A stretch of 48,814 bases of DNA from positions 1-48,814 of the IMG/VR virus record IMGVR_UViG_3300050821_007486. One strand, written 5' to 3'. Origin of the DNA: a virus. The position numbers and the translations under genes are program-made. Within the stretch, counting starts at the first letter, position 1; the number at the start of each line of letters is the position of its first letter. Below the pieces are notes generated by a model, which worked only from the letters and a program-made list of their open reading frames with translations, did no database searches and was not told the origin of the DNA. Positions 7,192 to 13,796 of the stretch are shown here, piece after piece.

Positions 7192-7465
7192 TATCTTCGT
7201 CCTTTTCTGGTGGGAACATTGCTTCCCAGTCTTGGGGCGTATATCCTGTCATTAAGAACTCACGTTCATCTTTATCAAGATGAGGTAGCACATCTTGTAT
7301 CAATGATCGCTTATTATGCCATCTATAATATTGTTCTTCTGTCATATTTAATGTGACTTTATTAAACTTTCCTGTCCACATTGAGTATCTTATTACCAAT
7401 GCAGTGCCATCTGGAAAGAACGTTAACCTTTCTGTCTCATCTTTTGATTCTTCAAACTTTGCCAT
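7181..7465 (-). CDS. Hypothetical protein, 94 aa
   Basis: N-terminal strands (LTFFPDGTALVIRY), a central helix-rich part and an acidic tail (PPEKDEDNDG). The ATG overlaps the stop of the large upstream gene (TAATG), so it is translationally coupled. No domain recognised. Confidence 0.7.
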   Translation of the reverse strand: MAKFEESKDETERLTFFPDGTALVIRYSMWTGKFNKVTLNMTEEQYYRWHNKRSLIQDVLPHLDKDEREFLMTGYTPQDWEAMFPPEKDEDNDG

Positions 7466-8490
7466 TATTTATCTCCCTTTACCTTTACATAGCGACTGAT
7501 TACTTCACCAGAGCCTCTGGTGTATGGCTCAACGATCCAATGCTTATCGCCGCGCCTATTTAGATAGCGAGATACCATATGTATGCGTGGGCTCTTTCTT
7601 TCAAATCCTAATGGCTGTCCTTTCTGATGAACAGCTTTATCTCTATTGATATACATAGTCACTACAGTATGGTCCAGCTTCTGTGGCTTATCCATACGCC
7701 TACGGATTTTATTCAAATTTGACATATCAATTTCTTCTAACTCAATGATCTTACGAGATGATGTAAGCAACATTAGGCAAGACCATATCATTATGTACTC
7801 ACCATATACATCCGCATAGAAATTGGCTAAACGACGATCTTTATCATTTTCATATAGTGATAATGTAGGAGCAGGAAGATCCAAAAATTTCCTGCCCCAT
7901 TCGCTCGGTTGATGATAGGCTGTGTTCCAGATACTAAGGAGCGCGTCAAGTTGGATTTTATTGTTCCTCCAGATATGCGCTAAGTTAGCATCCAAGAAAC
8001 TTTTAACGTAACTTGGATGTGTCAATTTGCTATAGTCGAAATCCAGATCGAAGAAAGGAGAGATTGGACTCACATTAGGTGGCTCACCTTTCTTTATAAA
8101 GTGGTTACTCCATACCCAAGTAACCATTCCCTTTCTGCCTTTCTCATCTGTCTCTAGTAAAAATCCAAGACGTGTCGGCAATGGCCTATTAGGATGTTCA
8201 AAGGCATCAATCGAAAACGTTTTTCTCAGTTTCTCGCGTCCAGCTTCTGGCCATTCGATCCACATTCTTGTATATGGAATCTTAAGATATTGCATGGCTT
8301 CTCGCAACACCTTGGGGCGCCCCAATGTAAGCTCCACTGCTGTGTGGATAGTGTTCTCGTCAAACAAGAACCGTGGGCATCCTTTCAGCTTGTCTGTAAG
8401 TTGTGGAAATATACTAATTACAGGATTATTTATCAATCTTCTTTTTCTGGCTTCATAAACAGTTTCTACGATTTGATCCATGAGATACAT
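7465..8490 (-). CDS. Large hypothetical protein behind an attenuator-like leader
   Basis: 341 aa, the largest gene of the leftward cluster. The reading frame is open to 8628, but the start at 8490 is preferred: AAGGAAGAG lies 7 nt upstream, and the N-terminal extension would translate straight through an intrinsic terminator (8515-8550). The C-terminus (about 270-341) has a pattern of DHTVVTMYI, basic IHMVSRYLNRRG and EPYTRGSGE that I associate with an uncharacterised phage family; no catalytic motif was identified. Expression probably depends on read-through of the terminator. Confidence 0.65.
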   Translation of the reverse strand: MYLMDQIVETVYEARKRRLINNPVISIFPQLTDKLKGCPRFLFDENTIHTAVELTLGRPKVLREAMQYLKIPYTRMWIEWPEAGREKLRKTFSIDAFEHPNRPLPTRLGFLLETDEKGRKGMVTWVWSNHFIKKGEPPNVSPISPFFDLDFDYSKLTHPSYVKSFLDANLAHIWRNNKIQLDALLSIWNTAYHQPSEWGRKFLDLPAPTLSLYENDKDRRLANFYADVYGEYIMIWSCLMLLTSSRKIIELEEIDMSNLNKIRRRMDKPQKLDHTVVTMYINRDKAVHQKGQPLGFERKSPRIHMVSRYLNRRGDKHWIVEPYTRGSGEVISRYVKVKGDK

Positions 8491-8514
8491 GACATAGCTC
8501 TTCCTTGGTTGGAG

Positions 8515-8550
8515 AAAAAACCGCCAGGTACGCAATACTAATCCTGGCGG
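8515..8550 (-). terminator. Intrinsic terminator (leftward), possible attenuator
   Basis: On the minus strand: stem CCGCCAGG/CCTGGCGG (8 bp, 8521-8528 and 8543-8550), a 14-nt loop, then six U residues (8515-8520). It lies 25 nt before the start codon of the next gene rather than at an operon end. Confidence 0.85.
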
Positions 8551-8558
8551 CAAGTCTA

Positions 8559-8710
8559 CACCTGGCCTAGCTACCGGGGGGCGGTGAACATCAGCCAGGT
8601 GATCTCTTAATTCACAAAAAGCCATCAAGACGGGGGTTTGCGTTGATGGCTAAGTCTAGCCCAGATAGATTGAACCAACTCTGGGCTTGCTGGCGCTATT
8701 TAAGTGCGCC
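8559..8710 (-). promoter_or_regulatory. Four-hairpin leader upstream of the terminator
   Basis: Four consecutive perfect inverted repeats: GGCGC/GCGCC (8692-8696, 8706-8710), AGCCCAGA/TCTGGGCT (8658-8665, 8680-8687), GCCATCAA/TTGATGGC (8621-8628, 8643-8650) and CACCTGGC/GCCAGGTG (8559-8566, 8594-8601). They follow the stop at 8716 and run into the terminator at 8515-8550. CCAGG/CCTGG arms are shared by the last hairpin and the terminator, so alternative pairing is possible. Confidence 0.8.
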
Positions 8711-8715
8711 TAATC

Positions 8716-9072
8716 TCAATATTGCGGAAAGTTAAATCTTGGAATTAATGCTTCACGTTGTCGTGCCATCTCACGATATGCGCGTTCTTCCTCATCTGAC
8801 ATAGTGCAAATTTCCACAATACGTGCTGGAATGTCTGGCCCATCCTTAATCTTTGCCAACTTGCACACATTAGGTTCTACTTGTGGTGCAATTGGATGGA
8901 CTGTTACTGTTCTAGGTGGATATTGAGGAGGCGGTGGCGGTACTACGTCTCCATTTAGATTGTGGTAGACCTGCGGTGGTGGCGCAGCATAACAGTGCTT
9001 CTCAAAGTCACACATCTGCGCCTGAGCGCTGCTGGTCATTAGCAGCGCTCCCATTATGATAAGAGTTTTCAT
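8716..9072 (-). CDS. Secreted proline-rich small protein
   Basis: 118 aa with a signal peptide (MKTLIIMGALL, cleavage after AQA near residue 18). The mature part has an MCDFEKHCY cysteine pair, a PPPQ/PPPPP-rich linker and a helical basic C-terminus. The N-terminus is nearly identical to that of the 9663-9908 gene, suggesting related export signals. ATG overlaps the upstream stop. Confidence 0.7.
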   Translation of the reverse strand: MKTLIIMGALLMTSSAQAQMCDFEKHCYAAPPPQVYHNLNGDVVPPPPPQYPPRTVTVHPIAPQVEPNVCKLAKIKDGPDIPARIVEICTMSDEEERAYREMARQREALIPRFNFPQY

Positions 9073-9383
9073 CTTAGAACATCCGGATCTTCAAAATCTG
9101 GGAGGTCGCGATGAATATCAGGATCTGCAAGATCACCATCACCATCTAATTTTTCTCCCATAAGATCGTAGTTTGGATCAACTAGAACTTCTGGGCGATA
9201 GTGCGATAGCTTCTCATCTTGACATTTATCACAGACGTATGTGAGAAAGATACCGCGCGCATCATATATTGCCGTGCGCTCTATTCCAGAGCCACAGTAA
9301 CAATTCTTGAGGCGCATCTTGTGTGGGTCTGTTTGTTCCATTTCAGCTGCTCTCTGTGCGAAAGTTTGAAACATATGTGCCAT
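9069..9383 (-). CDS. Zinc-binding CYCG...CDKC conserved phage protein
   Basis: 104 aa. Residues about 27-55 hold NCYCGSG and CDKC flanking DARGIFLTYV, a zinc-ribbon-like pattern that I recall in phage proteins of Alphaproteobacteria; YRPEVLVDPNY follows and the tail is acidic. Function unknown. Preceded by a strong GC hairpin (9405-9429). Confidence 0.7.
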   Translation of the reverse strand: MAHMFQTFAQRAAEMEQTDPHKMRLKNCYCGSGIERTAIYDARGIFLTYVCDKCQDEKLSHYRPEVLVDPNYDLMGEKLDGDGDLADPDIHRDLPDFEDPDVLR

Positions 9384-9404
9384 TGTAGCCTCTTTTCATG
9401 TTAA

Positions 9405-9429
9405 CCGCCCCCACATAATGTGAGGGCGG
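9405..9429 (-). promoter_or_regulatory. Intercistronic GC-rich hairpin
   Basis: CCGCCC/GGGCGG arms (9405-9410, 9424-9429) with an inner CACAT/ATGTG pairing. On the plus strand CCTTTT follows, but both neighbouring genes run leftward, so it is more likely a processing or stability hairpin than a terminator. Confidence 0.7.
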
Positions 9430-9437
9430 CCTTTTAC

Positions 9438-9578
9438 TTACACTTCAGGTTCGTCGTCTTCAATTTCTTCTGATCGAATTGGATCAGTCTCTTTTTCTTC
9501 TGGCTCAGGCTCCTTCACCTCAGCTTCTTTAGGAGCGCTCAGTTCTTCGTCTTTGTGTTCTTGTTCTGGGTCGCCCAT
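9438..9578 (-). CDS. Very acidic small protein, 46 aa
   Basis: Short ORF with an excellent ribosome site (AGGAGG, 6 nt before the ATG). Nearly half of the residues are Glu or Asp (for example PEPEEKETDP), the composition of DNA-mimic or otherwise disordered proteins. No homology recognised; the DNA-mimic idea is speculation. Confidence 0.65.
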   Translation of the reverse strand: MGDPEQEHKDEELSAPKEAEVKEPEPEEKETDPIRSEEIEDDEPEV

Positions 9579-9596
9579 TAGCTACCTCCTTGGTTA

Positions 9597-9662
9597 CTGA
9601 TGATCTCATCAGGTGGCGCCTCACGCCACGACTATGGGAATCGCACTCCCATAGTTTCGATC
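9597..9662 (-). promoter_or_regulatory. Three-hairpin element, copy A
   Basis: Stems in plus-strand order: CTGATG/CATCAG; GTGGCG/CGCCAC with loop CCTCA; ACTATGGGA/TCCCATAGT with loop ATCGCAC; then TTTCGATCT. It fills the gap between a stop codon and the next ribosome site in the leftward message. See copies B and C. Confidence 0.8.
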
Positions 9663-9908
9663 TCAATTATTATTTTGAAGTCTACGACGAAGCAATTCAT
9701 TCTGAAGTTGCAATTGTTCCATTTTTAATTTTGTCATTCGTCCTTCAATGAAGCCGTTAAGGAACGCAGCAAGTGGGCCACCACTAGTATTTGGCTGTTG
9801 TGTATAACATGAATAACTTCCATATCCATAAGGATTGCATGTTGTTAGCTGAGCATTAGCTGTGCCCACTGTTACAGCTAATGTAGAAATAATGATAAGC
9901 GTTTTCAT
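9663..9908 (-). CDS. Secreted small protein
   Basis: 81 aa from the ATG at 9908, after AAAGGAAACGGT. Signal peptide MKTLIIISTLAVTVGTANA, then a mature part starting QLTTCNPYG with a cysteine pair, and a C-terminal helix (LKMEQLQLQNELLRRRLQ). Likely periplasmic. Flanked on both sides by copies of the three-hairpin element. Confidence 0.7.
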   Translation of the reverse strand: MKTLIIISTLAVTVGTANAQLTTCNPYGYGSYSCYTQQPNTSGGPLAAFLNGFIEGRMTKLKMEQLQLQNELLRRRLQNNN

Positions 9909-9925
9909 ACCGTTTCCTTTCATTA

Positions 9926-9983
9926 CTGACCTCGTCAGGCGTTGTTTCACAACGCGACAGCCAATCGCACTGACTGTTTCGGT
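9926..9983 (-). promoter_or_regulatory. Three-hairpin element, copy B
   Basis: CTGAC/GTCAG; GCGTTGT/ACAACGC; ACAGcCA/TGaCTGT (one mismatch) with the same 7-nt loop ATCGCAC; then TTTCGGTCT. Stem sequences differ from A and C but pairing is kept. Confidence 0.8.
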
Positions 9984-10097
9984 CTAGTAGCCTAATAATT
10001 CCCAAAATCCTTCCCATATAAGTATTAATGCAACAATCATAGGTATGATACACGCTTGAATTCCCATACGTCCATAATTGTCTAAGTTGCGCTCCAT
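9984..10097 (-). CDS. Tiny membrane protein, 37 aa
   Basis: MERNLDNYGR followed by one transmembrane segment (ACIIPMIVALILIWEGF). It starts 14 nt after the stop of the preceding small membrane gene; the ribosome site is weak, so coupling is likely. A longer frame through here (to 10364) is rejected because two better genes occupy that region in other frames. Confidence 0.5.
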   Translation of the reverse strand: MERNLDNYGRMGIQACIIPMIVALILIWEGFWELLGY

Positions 10098-10111
10098 TTC
10101 TACAAGATTGG

Positions 10112-10246
10112 CTAATGGTGGTAACGGACCAGTGCGCTTGCGAACGCTGCCAATACTATTCCCCACAGTACCCAAGTTGGCGCGCGATACATGAGACGCC
10201 AAATTGCTGCCCGTACTATGTTGTTTACCAGTTGTTGTAAGTTCAT
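10112..10246 (-). CDS. Tiny membrane protein, 44 aa
   Basis: Begins MNLQQLVNNIVRAAIWR (amphipathic, basic) and continues into a transmembrane helix (TWVLWGIVLAAFASALV). GGAG lies 7 nt before the ATG at 10246 and the upstream stop is 2 nt away. This is the usual form of short phage membrane proteins; a holin-like role cannot be excluded. Confidence 0.6.
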   Translation of the reverse strand: MNLQQLVNNIVRAAIWRLMYRAPTWVLWGIVLAAFASALVRYHH

Positions 10247-10248
10247 AA

Positions 10249-10434
10249 TTATTCTCCATGAACTTGCAGTCCTGGTGCTCCACCTTCGCAATTTGGGCAA
10301 AGCCGTAAATGAACATCACAGCTATTTGCACCAAATGTATGTCCACATTCGCACTGAAGAACATGAATAAGAGCGAATGGATGATTTCCTCGCTCTTTGG
10401 TTTTGCGGACTAACCTTTTAGATTTGATTGCCAT
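10249..10434 (-). CDS. Small zinc-ribbon protein
   Basis: 61 aa; basic N-terminus then CECGHTFGANSC and CPNCEGG (about 29-51), a zinc-ribbon-like pattern. Possible nucleic-acid binding. Preceded by copy C of the three-hairpin element and AAAGGAAAC. Confidence 0.7.
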   Translation of the reverse strand: MAIKSKRLVRKTKERGNHPFALIHVLQCECGHTFGANSCDVHLRLCPNCEGGAPGLQVHGE

Positions 10435-10452
10435 TGTAGTTTCCTTTCATTA

Positions 10453-10512
10453 CTGATCTCATCAGGCAGCGCCTCACGCTGCTATGGCAGATCGCACCTG
10501 CCATTTCGATCT
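10453..10512 (-). promoter_or_regulatory. Three-hairpin element, copy C
   Basis: CTGAT/ATCAG; GCAGCG/CGCTGC with loop CCTCA; ATGGCAG/CTGCCAT with loop ATCGCAC; then TTTCGATCT. Compared with copy A, the second and third stems show compensating changes in both arms. Confidence 0.8.
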
Positions 10513-10515
10513 TTC

Positions 10516-10749
10516 CTATGTGAAGCACTTGTCAAGTTGTTTTGACGTCTTGGCATTGTGCAAGCATATCTGATACGGTGACGGCTTATGATCCGGCACA
10601 TATGGCTCGTTATATCCAATGAAGAATAGCACACTAATAAAGATCAAAAATGTCCAGAAGATAATCTTTAATAATCTTCTGATTGGGCTGAACGCATCTC
10701 TAATTGCGCCTCTCACTGCATATCTGATTATATCAGCTTCTACGCTCAT
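10516..10749 (-). CDS. Small single-pass membrane protein
   Basis: 77 aa; a basic amphipathic N-terminus, a transmembrane helix (IIFWTFLIFISVLFFIGY, about 28-46) and a C-terminal part with two cysteines. The ATG at 10749 is 6 nt from AGGAG; a GTG one codon earlier is less favoured. Overlaps the upstream gene by 17 nt. Confidence 0.65.
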   Translation of the reverse strand: MSVEADIIRYAVRGAIRDAFSPIRRLLKIIFWTFLIFISVLFFIGYNEPYVPDHKPSPYQICLHNAKTSKQLDKCFT

Positions 10750-11002
10750 CACTATCTCCTATTTTGAAGGTCTTAGCGACCCAGGCCTCACATTCTTCTT
10801 TAGTGGTAGAGTTTGCACAATCATCTATGGTGCGCCACTCTCCGCTACCACTCTTATAAATGGCACGAGCAGGAGCACCATCTTCGATAGCTCTGGAAAT
10901 TTCAGCATCGACATAATACATGAAAGAACCAAGGCGAGCACCCCAAGCGCAGATAAATGGGTACTTGGCGCGGTTTTCGATTTGTTGATTAACTGGACTC
11001 AA
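10733..11002 (-). CDS. Hypothetical protein, TTG start
   Basis: 89 aa. The TTG at 11002 has GGAGG 5 nt upstream, so it is a credible non-AUG start. Two cysteine-containing segments (DDCANSTTKEECEAW) in the C-terminal half. No domain recognised. Confidence 0.65.
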   Translation of the reverse strand: MSPVNQQIENRAKYPFICAWGARLGSFMYYVDAEISRAIEDGAPARAIYKSGSGEWRTIDDCANSTTKEECEAWVAKTFKIGDSDERRS

Positions 11003-11298
11003 CCGAACCTCCTATCATAAGCGACGCTGTATGATTCGAAGTCACCGTTCTCACGAGCGGCGAGACGACGATCTTCAGCATTTTGGTCAAGTTCGTCGAT
11101 CCGCGCTTGTTTCACAACGCGCTTCCCATAACATGCAGCGCATGTAATGTCATACATGCCTGACATATAATCTTCTCTGAAGTCTGAGTCTTCATTGAAG
11201 TCGTCCGCAGTCAATCCATGTGCGTCTATATTTGGATTGACTGTTTTACCTTCTCCAGAACATACTGGACATACTATCCACGGATCATCCATTGTCAT
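10999..11298 (-). CDS. DnaJ-like zinc-motif protein
   Basis: 99 aa. CPVCSGEG (10-17) and CAACYGKR (about 53-60) match the CxxCxGxG knuckles of DnaJ-type zinc domains, separated by an acidic linker. It may bind zinc and a partner protein. ATG overlaps the upstream stop (ATGA). Confidence 0.7.
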   Translation of the reverse strand: MTMDDPWIVCPVCSGEGKTVNPNIDAHGLTADDFNEDSDFREDYMSGMYDITCAACYGKRVVKQARIDELDQNAEDRRLAARENGDFESYSVAYDRRFG

Positions 11299-11486
11299 TT
11301 CCCTATTGGTTGATAAGCAAGCGTAATCAAATACGCTGCTGTTTGGTCGGGTTCCATTTCGTTTCTGAAGTCGTTGTATAAGTCATGATCAATATTCAAC
11401 TCCGACAACGACTTCTTGACCATTAACTCTAAATGAAGTTCTACTATTGATTTCCAATCATCAAATGCTTCCTCTTGTTCTGTCAT
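11295..11486 (-). CDS. Hypothetical acidic protein, 63 aa
   Basis: Helical and acidic (MTEQEEAFDDWKS...), no domain recognised. Coupled by overlap to the following gene. Confidence 0.6.
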   Translation of the reverse strand: MTEQEEAFDDWKSIVELHLELMVKKSLSELNIDHDLYNDFRNEMEPDQTAAYLITLAYQPIGK

Positions 11487-11490
11487 AATT

Positions 11491-11769
11491 TTACTCCTTA
11501 TCTACTATTCTCAATGTATGTTTACGTGACTTAGTAGCTTTCTTGGCCTCATCTTGTTTTGGTTCGACGACTTCTGTGATTAGTAGCGCCCCATCAATCT
11601 GGTTCACTACATTCGTCAACATTTCCGAGCGCTTTTTCATTTTATCTAGTTCAGATTTATTGGGTGGTTTATTATCTATCACCCAATTTAGTTTCTTCAA
11701 TGTGAATTTTATTGTTGAGGATGCTTCCTTTATATCCTCAACATCGAATGTTAGTTCTATTACTGGCAT
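11491..11769 (-). CDS. Hypothetical protein, 92 aa
   Basis: Strand-rich start (PVIELTFDVED), then a helical charged middle and a lysine-rich end (EAKKATKSRKHTLRIVDKE). No family recognised. Ribosome site AAAGGAGAAAC. Confidence 0.65.
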   Translation of the reverse strand: MPVIELTFDVEDIKEASSTIKFTLKKLNWVIDNKPPNKSELDKMKKRSEMLTNVVNQIDGALLITEVVEPKQDEAKKATKSRKHTLRIVDKE

Positions 11770-11788
11770 TGTTTCTCCTTTGTGTGGG

Positions 11789-12001
11789 TCAGTCTTCGTC
11801 TACTTCATCTGAGTCATAAACGCCCAAAGCAAAGAGCAACAATTGTTTTTCAATTGCTTCTTTGCGCTGCTCAGTTACATTGCTGAGCTCTGGTATAAAC
11901 GATATCAGATCAGCAACGCTTTCTCTCAGAATTTCTACAACAGAAAGTTGCCCATTGGAATCTGTTGTGAAATCTTTCTCGTACTTCTTTATTAAATCCA
12001 T
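11789..12001 (-). CDS. Hypothetical acidic protein, 70 aa
   Basis: All-helical appearance with an acidic tail (YDSDEVDED). Ribosome site AGGAGAG before the ATG at 12001. No domain recognised. Confidence 0.65.
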   Translation of the reverse strand: MDLIKKYEKDFTTDSNGQLSVVEILRESVADLISFIPELSNVTEQRKEAIEKQLLLFALGVYDSDEVDED

Positions 12002-12039
12002 CTTACTCTCCTATATTTTGGCACTAAATGGCCTAAAAG

Positions 12040-12068
12040 AGTGGCGCCACCATTACAGCAGCGCCACT
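12040..12068 (-). promoter_or_regulatory. Intercistronic hairpin (GTGGCGC type)
   Basis: AGTGGCGC/GCGCCACT, 8 bp, 13-nt loop. In the leftward message it is followed by CTCTTTTAGGC and then the ribosome site of the 11789 gene. A sequence-related hairpin lies at 14226-14258 with the same downstream CTCTTAGGC-like tail. Confidence 0.7.
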
Positions 12069-12073
12069 TGTTC

Positions 12074-12235
12074 CTACAATTGTGTCAGTACGAAAATTGT
12101 GAATACAAATACTATGATTATTGGAATACAGCCTAGATTGTTATTTGGCCCTTCCCAGGCTCTTATCAATCCTTCCTGGTATAGTTGGTGGAAAACAACC
12201 ACCGCTACAACCAGCAAGAAGATAATGATTATCAT
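12074..12235 (-). CDS. Two-transmembrane small protein, 53 aa
   Basis: Short ORF preceded by AAAGGATAATGAA. Two hydrophobic segments (MIIIIFLLVVAVVVF, 1-15, and CIPIIIVFVFTIFVL, about 36-50) flank a polar loop (EGLIRAWEGPNNN). This form is compatible with a small holin or other membrane-active protein; nothing else supports a lysis role. Confidence 0.65.
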   Translation of the reverse strand: MIIIIFLLVVAVVVFHQLYQEGLIRAWEGPNNNLGCIPIIIVFVFTIFVLTQL

Positions 12236-12239
12236 TTCA

Positions 12240-12500
12240 TTATCCTTTCTTGTGTTTTTTCATGTGTTGTAGAAGATGCCCAGCGCATACCATCTTGTCG
12301 CATTCTGGACAATGTGCTACCACACGCCTCTTCATATGTAATCCTCCCTTTGGGACTATCTTCACTCTTATATTCCCAATTATTCGCTCTGCCGAATAAT
12401 CAGGTGGAATGTGTCCGTTGGGTGGCAATCCAAAATGGCGCAGAACTTCTGCGCTACGCATGGGAATACCATGTTCATTTAGTAGATTTACGTTTTTCAT
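12240..12500 (-). CDS. C2H2-like zinc-finger protein
   Basis: 86 aa. The C-terminus has CPECDKMVCAGHLLQHMKKH, i.e. CxxC followed by HxxxH-type histidines as in a C2H2 finger. The N-terminal part is basic. Possible nucleic-acid binding. The next small membrane gene begins 4 nt after its stop. Confidence 0.65.
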   Translation of the reverse strand: MKNVNLLNEHGIPMRSAEVLRHFGLPPNGHIPPDYSAERIIGNIRVKIVPKGGLHMKRRVVAHCPECDKMVCAGHLLQHMKKHKKG

Positions 12501-12512
12501 TGTCGTAGCCTT

Positions 12513-12851
12513 TCAGTATGCGTTTCTCAACATTGCTTCGTCAGCTTCGATGCACTCCATAATATTCCAGCGTTCTTGTTTGGAATATTTACGCATGGAG
12601 CGCTCAAAGAGCATATCTGGAATTTGCTCCGCTTGGCGAACAGACAATCCAGTTAATTCTTCAAATTTAGTCTCCACACAATGGGCGTCCCATATATAGG
12701 TGCGCCCATCATATTTGATCCAGTCACCTAATCCTTGATGGATAGTTACTGGAGTCTTGCTTTGGTCTGTGAAGTAGAATGTGATCTCAGTATATGAATA
12801 CGGATCGTGTTCTGGGCCCTCGGACCCACGTCTTACTTTTATCCTTGCCAT
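12513..12851 (-). CDS. Hypothetical protein, 112 aa
   Basis: Strand-rich first half (YTEITFYFTDQ, TPVTIHQGLG), helical second half (KQERWNIMECIEADEAML). No recognised domain. Ribosome site AAGGAG. Confidence 0.65.
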   Translation of the reverse strand: MARIKVRRGSEGPEHDPYSYTEITFYFTDQSKTPVTIHQGLGDWIKYDGRTYIWDAHCVETKFEELTGLSVRQAEQIPDMLFERSMRKYSKQERWNIMECIEADEAMLRNAY

Positions 12852-12861
12852 TTTACTCTCC

Positions 12862-13140
12862 TTATTTCTTCAACAGTTGTACACGACCAGTATTTTCGTC
12901 TCCAATTTTATTGTAATAGAGACTAGTCATCAGGCCTATAGTACCCATTTCCCACTTAATCTTAGATGGCTTTTTATGGGGAAATACATCTTGAAGTTCT
13001 TCGGCAGTTATGCCATTTAGCATGAAGCTAAACATCATATCTCTGTCAGATCCTGCTCTGAACCCGTCTCTTGGGTTAAAACATTTCTGAATGTTTTCTA
13101 TACCTGCTTCAATTTCACGTTGTGTAGGTCTGTGTGCCAT
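12862..13140 (-). CDS. Hypothetical protein, 92 aa
   Basis: The ATG at 13140 follows AAGGATAACGAAA, the same initiation sequence as in the neighbour at 13354 (AAGGATAACGGAA). Helical protein (TQREIEAGIENIQKCF) with an internal ITAEELQDVFPHKKPSK segment that could be a small helix-turn-helix; function unknown. Confidence 0.65.
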   Translation of the reverse strand: MAHRPTQREIEAGIENIQKCFNPRDGFRAGSDRDMMFSFMLNGITAEELQDVFPHKKPSKIKWEMGTIGLMTSLYYNKIGDENTGRVQLLKK

Positions 13141-13156
13141 TTTCGTTATCCTTCTG

Positions 13157-13354
13157 TTACTCGTGAATATTAACGCCACGCCAAGCACCGTTATCATAAA
13201 CGTTTATGGCACAAGAACGATCGCGATTGTCAAAGCCACGAACAAAAGTTACAATGTAACCATGTTCTGCCTCTTCAACTTTCCTTCTCGCTTCTTGCTC
13301 ATTTAGCAAGTCATCTACTTGCATTCCAATGTGTACTTCATATATTTTATTCAT
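13157..13354 (-). CDS. Hypothetical protein, 65 aa
   Basis: N-terminal strand, a helix rich in Glu/Arg (LLNEQEARRKVEEAEHG), then strands (YIVTFVRGFDN). Compact alpha/beta appearance, no family recognised. Confidence 0.65.
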   Translation of the reverse strand: MNKIYEVHIGMQVDDLLNEQEARRKVEEAEHGYIVTFVRGFDNRDRSCAINVYDNGAWRGVNIHE

Positions 13355-13359
13355 TTCCG

Positions 13360-13584
13360 TTATCCTTCAATCTTCAGCCAGCGACCATCGCTCTGCTTCT
13401 TGTATTTCTGGCCGAAGCCAGTACCGAGGCGCCCCACACCATACATGCGCCAACTCTTTTCACTCATGTTGGCCCATGGTCCTTGGCGTGTCTTGCCATC
13501 GATCATTGTGTCGGTGTATGGGATACCGAAATCATCTTTCAGTCCCAAACCGCTCATCCAGTAGATTTGTTTTGCAGTTGCCAT
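13360..13584 (-). CDS. Hypothetical protein, 74 aa
   Basis: Glycine- and aromatic-rich small protein (QIYWMSGLGLKDDFG). The ATG overlaps the upstream stop as TAATG. No domain recognised. Confidence 0.65.
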   Translation of the reverse strand: MATAKQIYWMSGLGLKDDFGIPYTDTMIDGKTRQGPWANMSEKSWRMYGVGRLGTGFGQKYKKQSDGRWLKIEG

Positions 13585-13784
13585 TATTTAACTCCAATCT
13601 TTGGTAGTGTCACAGGGATTGATTTATTACGCATCGTCACCATACGATGATTTTGTATGGTTACATGCTTCTCTGGCGTTGCTATATCAAAATAACCAGA
13701 ACCTATACCCATTTTCTTTCTTTCCAAGAATTCCATTTGCTTCTTGGCTCTGTACTCATGGTACTCTTTCTTTGTCATACTCAT
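13584..13784 (-). CDS. Basic small protein, 66 aa
   Basis: Lysine/arginine-rich N-terminus (KKEYHEYRAKKQMEFLERKK). AGGAG 6 nt before the ATG. Could bind nucleic acid; no family recognised. Confidence 0.65.
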   Translation of the reverse strand: MSMTKKEYHEYRAKKQMEFLERKKMGIGSGYFDIATPEKHVTIQNHRMVTMRNKSIPVTLPKIGVK

Positions 13785-13796
13785 TTTACGCTCCTA

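Noticed and set aside
8491-8628. N-terminal extension of the 341-aa protein to 8628
   Set aside because: It would translate the terminator and a hairpin, and no ribosome site precedes 8625-8628; AAGGAAGAG fits the start at 8490.
9984-10364. Single 126-aa leftward frame
   Set aside because: Two small genes with better starts (10112-10246 and 9984-10097) explain the region; the long frame has no ribosome site and overlaps the zinc-ribbon gene.
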